Positions 1 through 10,600 of a stretch of DNA of 64,000 bases are shown here, in pieces. The position numbers and the translations under genes were made by a program. The notes beneath the pieces are model-generated. The model saw only the letters and a list, made by a program, of their open reading frames with translations, made no database searches and had not been told where the DNA came from. Numbering within the stretch: the first letter of the stretch is position 1; the number at the start of each line of letters is the position of its first letter. Origin of the DNA: Liopterus haemorrhoidalis (Eukaryota > Arthropoda > Insecta > Coleoptera > Dytiscidae); the NCBI GenBank assembly GCA_963971575.1, contig OZ020616.1, positions 888,924 through 952,923 of the forward strand, in the 5' to 3' direction.

Positions 1-131
1 ACCAATCGCGCGAACAGTTTGTTAAATTTCCGACAGAAATTTTTTCTTATTTTTAATGTCATGATAAAAATAACATAAAATGACCAGTAAAATATTTAAT
101 TTTCTCTCGCGGACCACAAAAAATAAATATA

Positions 132-567
132 CAGTAATACCCCGTTACTCGACTGCCTCTCAGCTCGACGTTTTCGCCATTCGACGTAAATGTCGAGAGT
201 GAGAGTCGACGGAGCATCGCTATCCGACGCGTGATCGAGTACCGATCACGTGATACATATTCTGGTAAACAAAGCAAAATGAACGCATGGCCAGCAATTC
301 TATAGATATCTTGACGACAACAACTCAGATTTAGTGCAGCTATGAACTTTTTGTTTTTTGCTAAAATAACTGATTTATATTTATAATTATGGGTCCAAAG
401 GATAGATATGCAAGCATAGCTAAAAGAAAAACATATACATATGTGTATTTCCTTGTATGTATATGTATATATGTACATATGATTCCCTTTCTTTCTTATG
501 GAGAAATTCGACTTGTCACTCGACGCTTTTTCAGAACGAATTAACGTCGAGTGGCGGGGTATTACTG
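132..567. mobile_element. MITE with pogo/Tc1-like ends, TA target site
   Basis: Terminal inverted repeats of about 22 bp are visible: CAGTAATACCCCGTTACTCG at the left and its near complement, ending GGGGTATTACTG, at the right. Each end is flanked by TA (130-131 and 568-569), the target duplication of Tc1/mariner/pogo elements. The 436-bp interior has no credible transposase frame, so it is non-autonomous. It also holds CG-rich stretches (TCGACG, GTCGAG) that are rare in the surrounding AT-rich DNA. Confidence 0.75.
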
Positions 568-1138
568 TACTATTAAACAATTTTATTGTATATGTAGACT
601 ATACATATGTATAATATCTCGATAATAAAATCTGGCCACCCAACCCAATAATATACGCCTTCTTATTAAAGAAATAAAGGCTTTAAAGCAGGAAGATAAA
701 TGATGAATGAATTTTTTTCTGAGAAATTCACTTTATAAAAATACTGAAAAATCTGTTTTTAAAGTTCCATTGGCATTTGAAAACATACAATATATCCTAT
801 ATTATCTTGCCCTGAAATAACAGTATATTACTTTATTTTCAATTTTCATTATTTTCATTTCAGAGAGCGCTTCAGGGAAAAACACCTACATTAAAATATG
901 TCCAAAACAACATTTTTCGTCAGCTTTCAAATATGAAAACGAAAATATATTATTTATAATATATTATTTACTTCAAATATTTGTAATTATATTTGTAAAA
1001 ATATTTAAAATTATAAAATAATAACCTGAAAAAATAATCAAATCATGTAAAAATAAAACTAAGCACACATCTATGGTGGGCAGAACGTCTCTTTTAAAGA
1101 AAACATGTTCTCATTTTTTGCTTCGATTTTTATAGTTT
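568..1138. other. AT-rich stretch without a gene
   Basis: I see no supported coding exon, RNA gene or complete transposon here. Only AT-rich simple sequence is present. Confidence 0.6.
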
Positions 1139-1828
1139 TTTTTACCGCCCGCCAACATATATAAGGGAGGTATTGTGATCATACCGATTTTGAAATTTCG
1201 AGATTTCGATGGATCTTCACGAATTGAGGTCCCTACATAATGTTTTGACTATTTTAGCATGATGTCTGTCGGTCTGTCTGTCCGTCTGTCTGTCTGTCTG
1301 TCTGTCTGTCTGTGTGTCCGTCCGTCTGTCTGTCTGTCCGTCCGTCTGTCTGTCTGTCCGTCCGTCTGTCTGTCTGTGTACACGTACAGAGCAAATTCGG
1401 CTAAAAGGATTTTTATGAAACTTCATATTTAAGCTTCTGCCATCAATGGCACGAGTTGAACAACTTTTGATAAAAATCGGTTGACTAGAAATGGGAGTTT
1501 ACTCGGGTCGATTTTAAGATTTTTGCGAATATTTAGCAACAGAAAAATATTTCGAAAAAATTTATTTAACAAAAGTTTCTATAAATGCAATAACTAATAA
1601 CTTTTATTTGAAACGTTTTTTGATAAAACGAAAAATTTTGAAAAATTTTAGTAAAATTTTTGAAGTCTCAATTTTTTCATACTTATATATAACGTTTCCA
1701 TGGTCATGATATATAATATCTCTGTTAGAAAATATTAGGCCAAGCTATTTCTACTCTGCTGCTAGAATGTATTTTATACAAGTACTTTATGATGGCGGTC
1801 GGTCTTGTGGTGGCCACAGCTGATTTTT
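1139..1828 (+). repeat. Dispersed family A copy (Helentron-like, with TCTG microsatellite)
   Basis: This is a full-length reference copy of a family repeated at least five more times in the window. It opens with a variant of ACCGACCGCCAACATATATA, has a TCTG/TCCG microsatellite at 1262-1378, and ends with GGTGGCCACAGCTGA followed by T's. Better preserved copies carry GGCGGTCGGT near one end and ACCGACCGCC near the other, i.e. subterminal inverted repeats. A CTGTGG/CCACAG hairpin lies just before a CTGA end. This architecture resembles DINE-1/Helentron non-autonomous elements. There is no coding capacity. Confidence 0.6.
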
Positions 1829-2087
1829 AATTTATATAGTCAAAAGAACACTAAATTTTACTTAATCTAACCCTTAAAATACAATTTCTTTTCAATCAAA
1901 TGAACACGAAAATTTACTTAAGCCAACCCTTAAAATACAATTTTTTTATTTAATCTAATTCCCACCAAAATGTTAAGTACATCAAACCATTAAAATATTT
2001 TTTTTCAAAAGAACACGCATTTTAATTTATGCCAACTTGTAAAATTATTAATTTTTATTTTAAACAAAAGAAGACTCTAGCTGCCCA
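1829..2087. repeat. Degenerate tandem repeat (about 65 bp)
   Basis: The phrase 'cccttaaaatacaatttt' preceded by 'acttaatctaa' or similar recurs three to four times with increasing decay, as in an old tandem repeat. No coding signal. Confidence 0.4.
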
Positions 2088-2160
2088 CCGGCGTAGCGTA
2101 GTGGTAACAAATGTGCTCTGCGTTGCGAAGGTCTCGGGTTCGAATCCCGTTCAGAATCAG
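2088..2160 (+). pseudogene. tRNA-derived sequence (SINE-like head or tRNA pseudogene)
   Basis: Both internal RNA polymerase III promoter boxes are readable: an A box (TAGCGTAGTGG) and a perfect B box (GGTTCGAATCC) about 40 bp apart. The T arm forms four G/C pairs but its fifth pair is T-T, and the flanks do not make a 7-bp acceptor stem. I therefore read it as a tRNA-derived SINE or pseudogene and assign no anticodon. Confidence 0.5.
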
Positions 2161-2232
2161 GGAAATTTTCTCAAATAAAAAATTGTCCGGGCTAATTGCC
2201 AAAGCAGCAAAGGCCATACAATTAAAAAAAAA

Positions 2233-2363
2233 CTCTAGCTCTTATAGTTATGGCCCCAGTTGTTAAAAGCCCCAATTGTGAACGGCCAGAATTGTCCATC
2301 GCCCCAGTTGTGAAAAGCTCCAATTGTGAACGGCCTGAATTGTCTTACGGCCCCAGTTGTCTG
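2233..2363. repeat. 48-bp tandem repeat, about 2.7 copies
   Basis: GCCCCAGTTGT starts three successive units, each continuing as a variant of 'caattgtgaacggcc' and 'gaattgtc'. Small GC-rich minisatellite in AT-rich DNA. From 2364 to 3106 I see no gene or recognisable element. Confidence 0.6.
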
Positions 2364-3106
2364 GTTATCATATTTTATAACATCTGTAATACCCTTTTCA
2401 CATCAGATGTTTAAGATCGGATGTTAAAGTGAATGTGTCTTTAAACGCTAATGCGAAAACGTATGACCTCGTCTAAATACAAGCGAAGTTGAAGACAGAG
2501 ATCTTCGTCTTAAACATTGTCCGCATTGTCAACATAATTTCTATTATAAAAAAATACTTTTTGAATTTGTGCTGTCAACATTTTATATTATCATAAACAA
2601 GAATACTGTATTATATCGACATTATAAGAAGTTTATACTTATTGTTATAATAAAATTATTTATTTCAATAATGTGTTTAATAAAATACAGAGCTACAATA
2701 ATTGAGATAAAATGTATCGACTTATATGTTAATACAGGTGTAATATATTCTTTATGGTAGTGTCTTTATTGTAGAATGAAATGAAATATCCATATTAGTT
2801 TATAATAATTCAAAATGTGCGTCTGCGCAGACAGTTCAAAACTAGTCATTTCCTGACGGTAACTTAAGAACAAAATTACTGTAGCAGATGACAGCACCAG
2901 AGATTTAAACATCAAGTGTGAAAGCAAACAGATGTTAACACGTTCGCGGACAGTTTTGTACAATGAGATGTATCCAAAATGTCCCTTTTTTAGATTTTTA
3001 TTTATAATAGGAGAGTTACTGTGTTTGGTATGTTCCTGATAGGACAGGAGGATTATTGCGATATAAGAGGATTATTGCGATTGTACTAAGGATATTATTT
3101 TTGCAG

Positions 3107-4423
3107 GTGACAGCAGCAGGAAAAGCAGTCTTAATAACCGGGTGTGATTCCCGCGTAGCATCATCTCTGGCACGTCGCCTGGACGACTACGGCTTCACAG
3201 TATTCGCGGGGTTTCAACGCGCGGACAGCTCCCCATTCGCCGAGCAGCTGAAGCTGGAGTGTAGCGGGAGACTGCACGTCCTGCAGCTAGATGTCAGCAG
3301 TGAGACTCAGGTCTTGGCCGCTAGCCTGTACGCCGTCGAACACCTCCCAGATGGCGCCCCAGGACTCTGGGCTGTTGTCAATTGCGCTTCCTGGGTCGCT
3401 ATGGGAGAGATGGAGTGGCTGCCACATTCTGTTGCTAAAAGGGCGGTTGAGGTTAATGTACTTGGAGCCGCAAGGATTACACAGGTTGGTTTTTATGGAA
3501 TTAACTTACCAATACGGAAGAATGCCATTACATTGTTTAATGCTAGATTTAACCGGAATAAATTAAATTTCAGTTTTAGTTAACGGTTTTCATGATCTCG
3601 GAGGTTCGGTTTGTTGTTCTGGTTCAAAAATTTGAGCCGATCCGCTCGTTCCGGTTTTACACTGTTAATTTGATTTTTTTCAAAAAAAAATAATAATAAT
3701 AATAATAATATATAATTTTATTGGTGGGGCTCAGAAATTGTTTTAAAGGGACGGAATCGTGAAATTACTTAGAAACAAATACTGGTCAAATTCAATTTCT
3801 CGAAATGCAAATGTTGACCTAAAAAAAAATCAGCTGTGTCCACCGCAGGACCGACCGCCATCACAAAGTACTTCTATAAAATACATTCTAGCAGCAGAGA
3901 TCAACTCGTGCCATTAATGTCAACCATTGATGTCAAAAGCTTAAATATGAAGTTTCATAAAAATTCTTTTAGCCGTATTTGCTCTGCACGTGTACACAGA
4001 CAGACGGACGGACAGACAGAGTAGAAATAACTTGACCTTATATTTTCTAACAGAGATATTTTTTATCAGAACCATGGAATATTTACATATAAGTATGAAA
4101 AAATAGATACTTGGAAAAAATTTCGAAAAATTTTTTATCATCTAAATAAATATCTCTAAATAAAAGTTGTTAGCTATTGCTTTTATACCAACTTTTGTTA
4201 AATACATTTTTTCGAAATATTTTTCTGTTATTAAATATTCGCAAAAATCTTAAAATCGACACGAGTAAACTCCCATTTCTAGTCAACCGATTTTTACCAA
4301 AAGTTGATCAACTCGTGCCTTTGATGGCAGAAGCTTAAATATAAAGTTTCATAAAAATCCTTTTAGCCGAATTTGCTCTGCACGTGTACAGAGACAGAAG
4401 GTCGGACAGACAGACAGACAGAC

Positions 4424-4455
<32 letters not shown>

Positions 4456-4612
4456 CGACAGACAGACAGACCGACAGACATCATGCTAAAAATAGTCAAA
4501 ACGTTATGTAGGGACCTCACTTCGTGGAGATCCATCGATATCTCGAAATGTCAAAATCGGTATGATCACAATACCTCCCTTATATATGTTGGCGGTCGGT
4601 AAAAACAATAAC

Positions 4613-4648
<36 letters not shown>

Positions 4649-7600
4649 CTTTTACTGTTTACGAAAAACTTCCATTTTGCTTTAAACATTACGCATCATT
4701 ATCCGCTTGACAATACTGCTAATGAAATAATATAACAAATATTTGATAAAATCGGTTCTCACTCTGATCTATGCTGATTTTCTAGAACTTCAGGAAGATT
4801 TAACTGATAACAAAATTACTCTGCACTAATTAGAGTTTATCGTTTCAGTAAAGGATAACGTACCCTTCAAGGATATCTTGCTTGACTAACTGTTTGATAA
4901 TGTTACTTCCGAGAAGTACGGAAACTCAGTTATTTCTAAGCAATATCTAATCCAGTGGTTCTCATCCCATGTTCCGAGCCACACACCGAGAAAACCTTGA
5001 CGATATATTACACAGCAAAAAATTCATTCTCAGTGTAAAAAAGCTGTGGCTACCACAAGACCGACCACCGTCACAAAGTACTTGTATAAAATACATTCTA
5101 GAAGCGGAGTAGAAATAACTTGGCCTAATATTTTCTAACAGAGATATTATTTATCACGACCGTGGAAACTTTACATATAAGTATGAAAAAATAGATACTT
5201 CTATTAAAAATTAGATTTTTCGATACTTAAATAAAAACTACGATAAAAAAATCCCACTTGAAAATTTAAAACAATATTTATTTTTTCATAAAATAAATAT
5301 TTTTATAAAATAGAAGTCTATTTATTTAGTCGAGATTCACATGAAAACGGTTAGATATATTGTCACGTTTTCTTTTTATAAATATTTTCCAATCGACTAC
5401 ATCGAACACCCATCCTTTCTTGTAAGTGATTTAAATTTTTTACACATGAGTGGTTTCATGTGTCCCCGAGAAAGATAAAACTTGGAAAACTGTGTAATAT
5501 TGCTGACCAATTTCATAGGTTTCTTTTTTCATAACCAAAGAAAATACTGACCTTATTTTAAAAGCTTAAACAGACTACTACAGTGCATATACAGACTCTA
5601 CAAAAGTTGCTATAAAAGCAATAACTAACAACTTTTATTTGAGACATTCGGCCCAATTCTGTAAGCAAGTTACTACAAAAAAGTTACAATAAAAGTTGCT
5701 AAATACAAGGTCAGTAACTTTTTTAGCAACTTTCACGAAATCCGTATTCTGTAAGAAAAAAGTTACTATGAAATTAGTAACTAGTTGCTAAAAAAGTTAT
5801 TATGGATAACAACTAACAGAAAGCAGTTGCTACACTTAGTAACTTCAAAATAACTTGTTAAAATCGTGAAAACACGCAATTTTTCTGTTTAGTAATGAAT
5901 TATTTCAAGCATTTGACAATAAAGGACACATAGAGACAATAATTATAGAAGGATTTTTATTTTATTTTCTGTATAGCACAAAATTCTTCGAGTTCTTTAT
6001 CTCAATTTCTATTTTAATTTTTTTTTTTTTTTGTTTATTTACATTTGTTTTATAATAGTATAACAGTACAATATTTTTTAAATGTATTAACTACGACTGT
6101 CAATAGAAGCCGCGCACACAAGGGGGTGGTCGACGAGTTCAGACCCCCTCCCCCAAGGATTTGAAAAATCAAATCTTATTTAATAAAAACTAAGCGATTG
6201 CAAATAAGAATCACCTTTTTTATTATTAAAAATTAAATTATAATCAAAATTAAATTAATATATAAACCCAGTCCTCTCTATAAAAACACAACAATACATT
6301 TGTATTATATTACAGATATTTTTTCGAAATGGACCCTTCCCAGATCAATGTTTTAAGTGCGCGCCTGTTCAATGGCTATCCGAACTTCTTTAACTGTATC
6401 TCACGCAATTCATTTAAATTTGGACTATAACTTGCACCACCACATAGAAAACAGTAACCACATAGCACATCACCACAGCACCACCACTCGTTCCTGTCAA
6501 TTATTTTTTAAACACTCGTATCACCGACCATGACCGGGTTATTTTCCAGGAAATTCAACAGAATTTCCATCTGTTTGCAATTCTTTTTCTGATTTTGTTT
6601 ATAAAACATTTTTCGTTTAACCTCAGAAACTCACAACATAGCTGTCAAATTCAATTAAAAACGAATACCTCGCCTGCGCAGAACGTAATCTGCTTCTAGC
6701 TTCACGGTTCTTTGTAGCAACGTTACTAAATATAACTTGTTATAAGAACGTTGCTTGTGCTTATGCTTGGAGAATACCAATTGTTTGACGATTGATAAGA
6801 AAGTTACTATAAAAGTTATTTCGTAGCAACGTTACTCAGTAGCAACTAACCTAGTAACTTTTTACAGAATCGGGTCGATTTTTTGATAAAGCAGCAAATA
6901 TTGCTGCTTTAATATTGCCGTCAAATTTTCATCCGCAATGTGTTTTACCCACCAATTTACCAACCCTTGTACTAGACGAATGCAAAATAATTTCCAAGAT
7001 ATAATTGAATGATTGTGTTTTAGGTAATGATGCCTTTGGTACGTCGTGCTCGTGGTCGAATTATATATGTGACCAGCGCCCTAGCTCGTGTGTCCTCCCC
7101 TGTGAGGGGGCTGCACTGCGCCACCCTCGCCGCCGTGGAGGCGCTCGCCCAGTGTCTCAAGCTCGAGCTACGCCCCAGGGGAGTCGACACTGTGGTGGTA
7201 GCACCAGGAGAACACTCAACCACTGCTTCCTGGATCACCGATGATGCTTTGGTAAGAAATTAGGGAATAAAGTAGTATTTTAGAAGGTATACGAGAGCAA
7301 TAAGAAAATTGTTCACACCACGAGCGAAGTACATCGATAATCTCGAGATGCTTATACTCTCAGTTTCCTTTTGGGTTGTAAACTCGACCTGCGACTGTCA
7401 AACTGCTCTTTCCGATTTGAATACGTAAATATCTATTTTATCCCATAGTAAAAATCCAAATTTCGCGCTTCTATAGAGCAGTGTTTTTCAACCCGTGGTC
7501 CGCAGATAATTCCTGCCGGTCCGCGAAATATTTTGACCGAATCATGTAGATGTACACTTCTATTCACGAATATATAGCACATTTTTTTAGTCGATGCAGA

Positions 7601-10600
7601 AGCTAACTTTTGTCCGAACCATGATTTATTTAATATTTACCAACCCCAATACAACATCTCTCGAGGCTATAATAGCTCTTTGGAATAGTCGCTTATAAGA
7701 GGAAGATATAGAAATGTGTCCACTTTTGGAAGAATTTTTGATTGCTGCTGTTGTCAACCAGAAAGTCTTATTCAACAATAAGTCAACATTTAAGAGTTTT
7801 AGCTGAAAATTATAATAATTATTTCCCTGAAACTGAGGATCCTCGTAAAGGTAACCTCTGGATTAATAATCCATTCTTGAAAGATATAAAGCAGCGGTCG
7901 ATGAACCGGGGTAAATTACCCCAAATGGGGTAAAAACGAAATTCTTAGAGGTAATTACCATTGCGAAGGTGAGGACCTTTTTTTGGTTGCTCATCACTTA
8001 GATTTTGGGAGGTGAGGATCTTTTTTTTGCTCATCACTTAGATTTTGAGAGGTGAGGACCTTTTTTTTGCTCATCACTTAGATTTTGGGAGGTGAGGATC
8101 TTTTTTTTGCTCATCACTTAGATTTTGGGAGGTGAGGACCTTTTTTTTGCTCATCACTTAGATTTTGGGAGGTGAGGATCTTTTTTTTGCTCATCACTTA
8201 GATTTTGGGAGGTGAGGACCTTTTTTTTGCTCATCACTTAGATTTTGGGAGGTGAGGATCTTTTTTTTGCTCATCACTTAGATTTTGGGAGGTGAGGACC
8301 TTTTTTTTGCTCATCACTTAGATTTTGGGAGGTGAGGATCTTTTTTTTGCTCATCACTTAGATTTTGAGAGGTGAGGACCTTTTTTTTGCTCATCACTTA
8401 GATTTTGAGAGGTGAGGACCTTTTTTTTGCTCATCACTTAGATTTTGAGAGGTGAGGACCTTTTTTTTGCTCATCACTTAGATTTTGAGAGGTGAGGACC
8501 TTTTTTTTGCTCATCACTTAGATTTTGAGAGGTGAGGACCTTTTTTTTGCTCATCACTTAGATTTTGAGAGGTGAGGATCTTTTTTTGCTCATCACTTAG
8601 ATTTTGAGAGGTGAGGACCTTTTTTTTGCTCATCACTTAGATTTTGAGAGGTGAGGACCTTTTTTTTGCTCATCACTTAGATTTTGAGAGGTGAGGACCT
8701 TTTTTTGCTCATCACTTAGATTTTGAGAGGTGAGGACCTTTTTTTTGCTCATCACTTAGATTTTGAGAGGTGAGGACCTTTTTTTGTTCATCACTTAGAT
8801 TTTGAGAGGTGAGGACCTTTTTTTTGCTCATCACTTAGATTTTGAGAGGTGAGGACCTTTTTTTTGCTCATCACTTAGATTTTGGGAGGTGAGGATCTTT
8901 TTTTTGCTCATCACTTAGATTTTGAGAGGTGAGGATCTTTTTTTGCTCATCACTTAGATTTTGAGAGGTGAGGACCTTTTTTTTGCTCATCACTTAGATT
9001 TTGAGAGGTGAGGACCTTTTTTTGCTCATCACTTAGATTTTGAGAGGTGAGGACCTTTTTTTTGCTCATCACTTAGATTTTGAGAGGTGAGGACCTTTTT
9101 TTGTTCATCACTTAGATTTTGAGAGGTGAGGACCTTTTTTTTGCTCATCACTTAGATTTTGAGAGGTGAGGACCTTTTTTTGCTCATCACTTAGATTTTG
9201 AGAGGTGAGGACCTTTTTTTTGCTCATCACTTAGATTTTGAGAGGTGAGGACCTTTTTTTGCTCATCACTTAGATTTTGAGAGGTGAGGACCTTTTTTTT
9301 CTCATCACTTAGATTTTGGGAGGTGAGGACCCTTTTTGTTTTTGCTCGTCATTTGGATTTTGAGAGGTGAGGATTTTTTTTACAACCCATGGGGTAACGT
9401 TGGTGTAAAGAAATATATCTTTGGGTAATGGGTAAAAATGTTCCCCGACCGCTGATATAGATTCATATGCACTTGATTCTCGTGGAAAAGAAAAGCTGAT
9501 CGAGTTGTCTTGTGATGTCACTCTGGTGTCCAGACATAAAATGCAATCATTGTCTCAATTTTGTGAATCACTAGAACAAGAATATCCATATTTGAGTAAT
9601 AAATCTATCAAATTATTAGTTATCAAGCTACACAAATTATTATTAAATACGCAATGCTTTGATTTATTTAACGTATTACGCATGAATAACCTCAATCTGT
9701 GTTTTAATTATTATAAATATGTTACAGGTAGCCCAGGCACGTGAAATGTGGCATCAATTAGGACAGGAACAAAGGGACGAATACGGGGAAAACTATTTCG
9801 AAACTGCGATCCGAAGTCTCGAGAAATATACCAAGAGTCAGGTAATGTACTTCCACACTCCTACCAACTTACAAACTAAGTTTTCACTTTGGACTTTTAG
9901 TGATAAATCACATATGCATAAGGATAATCGATAATTACCGGACAATCGAAAAATAAAAATGGGGAGAAATAGGAAAGAAAAATTACGTACATTAAGCATG
10001 AATCTTTTTTTATTGATATATATATACGTTCAGTAAACTGTGTAATTTTTTCACTTTGTTATTTTATATCCAATATTGTGCTCCAACGCCATATGTATCA
10101 GACCAATAACGTCCTGAGTCACCTTATTTCAATGCACTGATGATATCTATTTTGTCTTTTAAAGATAGTACAACAGGTTTTCTTTTTGATGACATATCGG
10201 TAATATTAAAAGAAAATATTTAAATAGCACGTACAGACACGTCATGACGTGAAAACCGGTGCACAACGGCGTAACAAAGCGAATTCGTAAAATAATTTCC
10301 TCGTTTAAAAGAATCCAGATAATCGGAAATTCGGATAATCGAGGTCCGGATAATCGAGGTTCTACTGTATAAAAATTGTATATAATGCTCGTTTTATGCG
10401 ACGTATTGTCACACTTGTTTGTTTGGACCACTCCTCGCTGCAATTGTCGACCTGCAAACAACTCGTGTGACAATGCATCGTCTTATAAAACTTGTATAAT
10501 AATATACTATTTATTATCGTTTTTAAAGTTCAGTTTATATTTGAGTGACCCTCCCGTCTTGACAGATTTCTTATTTTCATCGCAGATACAACCTTTCTAT

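Larger units (their letters stand above)
7489..9650 (+). pseudogene. hAT (Buster/ZBED-like) transposase remnant split by a later insertion
   Basis: CAGTGTTTTTCAACCC at 7489 is a typical hAT terminus. Downstream, 7742-7885 reads LRVLAENYNNYFPE followed by WINNPFL, and after the insertion 9470-9650 reads KEKLIELSCD followed by FCESLEQEYPYLS. These are consecutive parts of the C-terminal half of ZBED5/FAM200-type hAT transposases. No 3' terminus was found and there is no start, so it is dead. It lies in SDR intron 2 and is interrupted between 7892 and 9454. Confidence 0.6.

Noticed and set aside
1217..1426. Open frames of RQTDRQTD or SVCLSVCL repeats (also at 4335-4602, 14996-15214, 18864-19070)
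   Set aside because: They are translations of TCTG/CAGA microsatellites within dispersed repeats, not proteins.
2088..2160. Functional tRNA gene
   Set aside because: A and B boxes are present, but the acceptor stem does not pair and the T stem has a mismatch.
2569..2760. Hydrophobic 63-codon frame as possible first SDR exon
   Set aside because: AT-rich composition alone makes such frames; there is no donor joining it in phase to the exon at 3107 and no ATG start.
7967..9381. CRISPR array
   Set aside because: Units are contiguous 40-mers without unique spacers, in a eukaryotic intron and inside a hAT element: a minisatellite.
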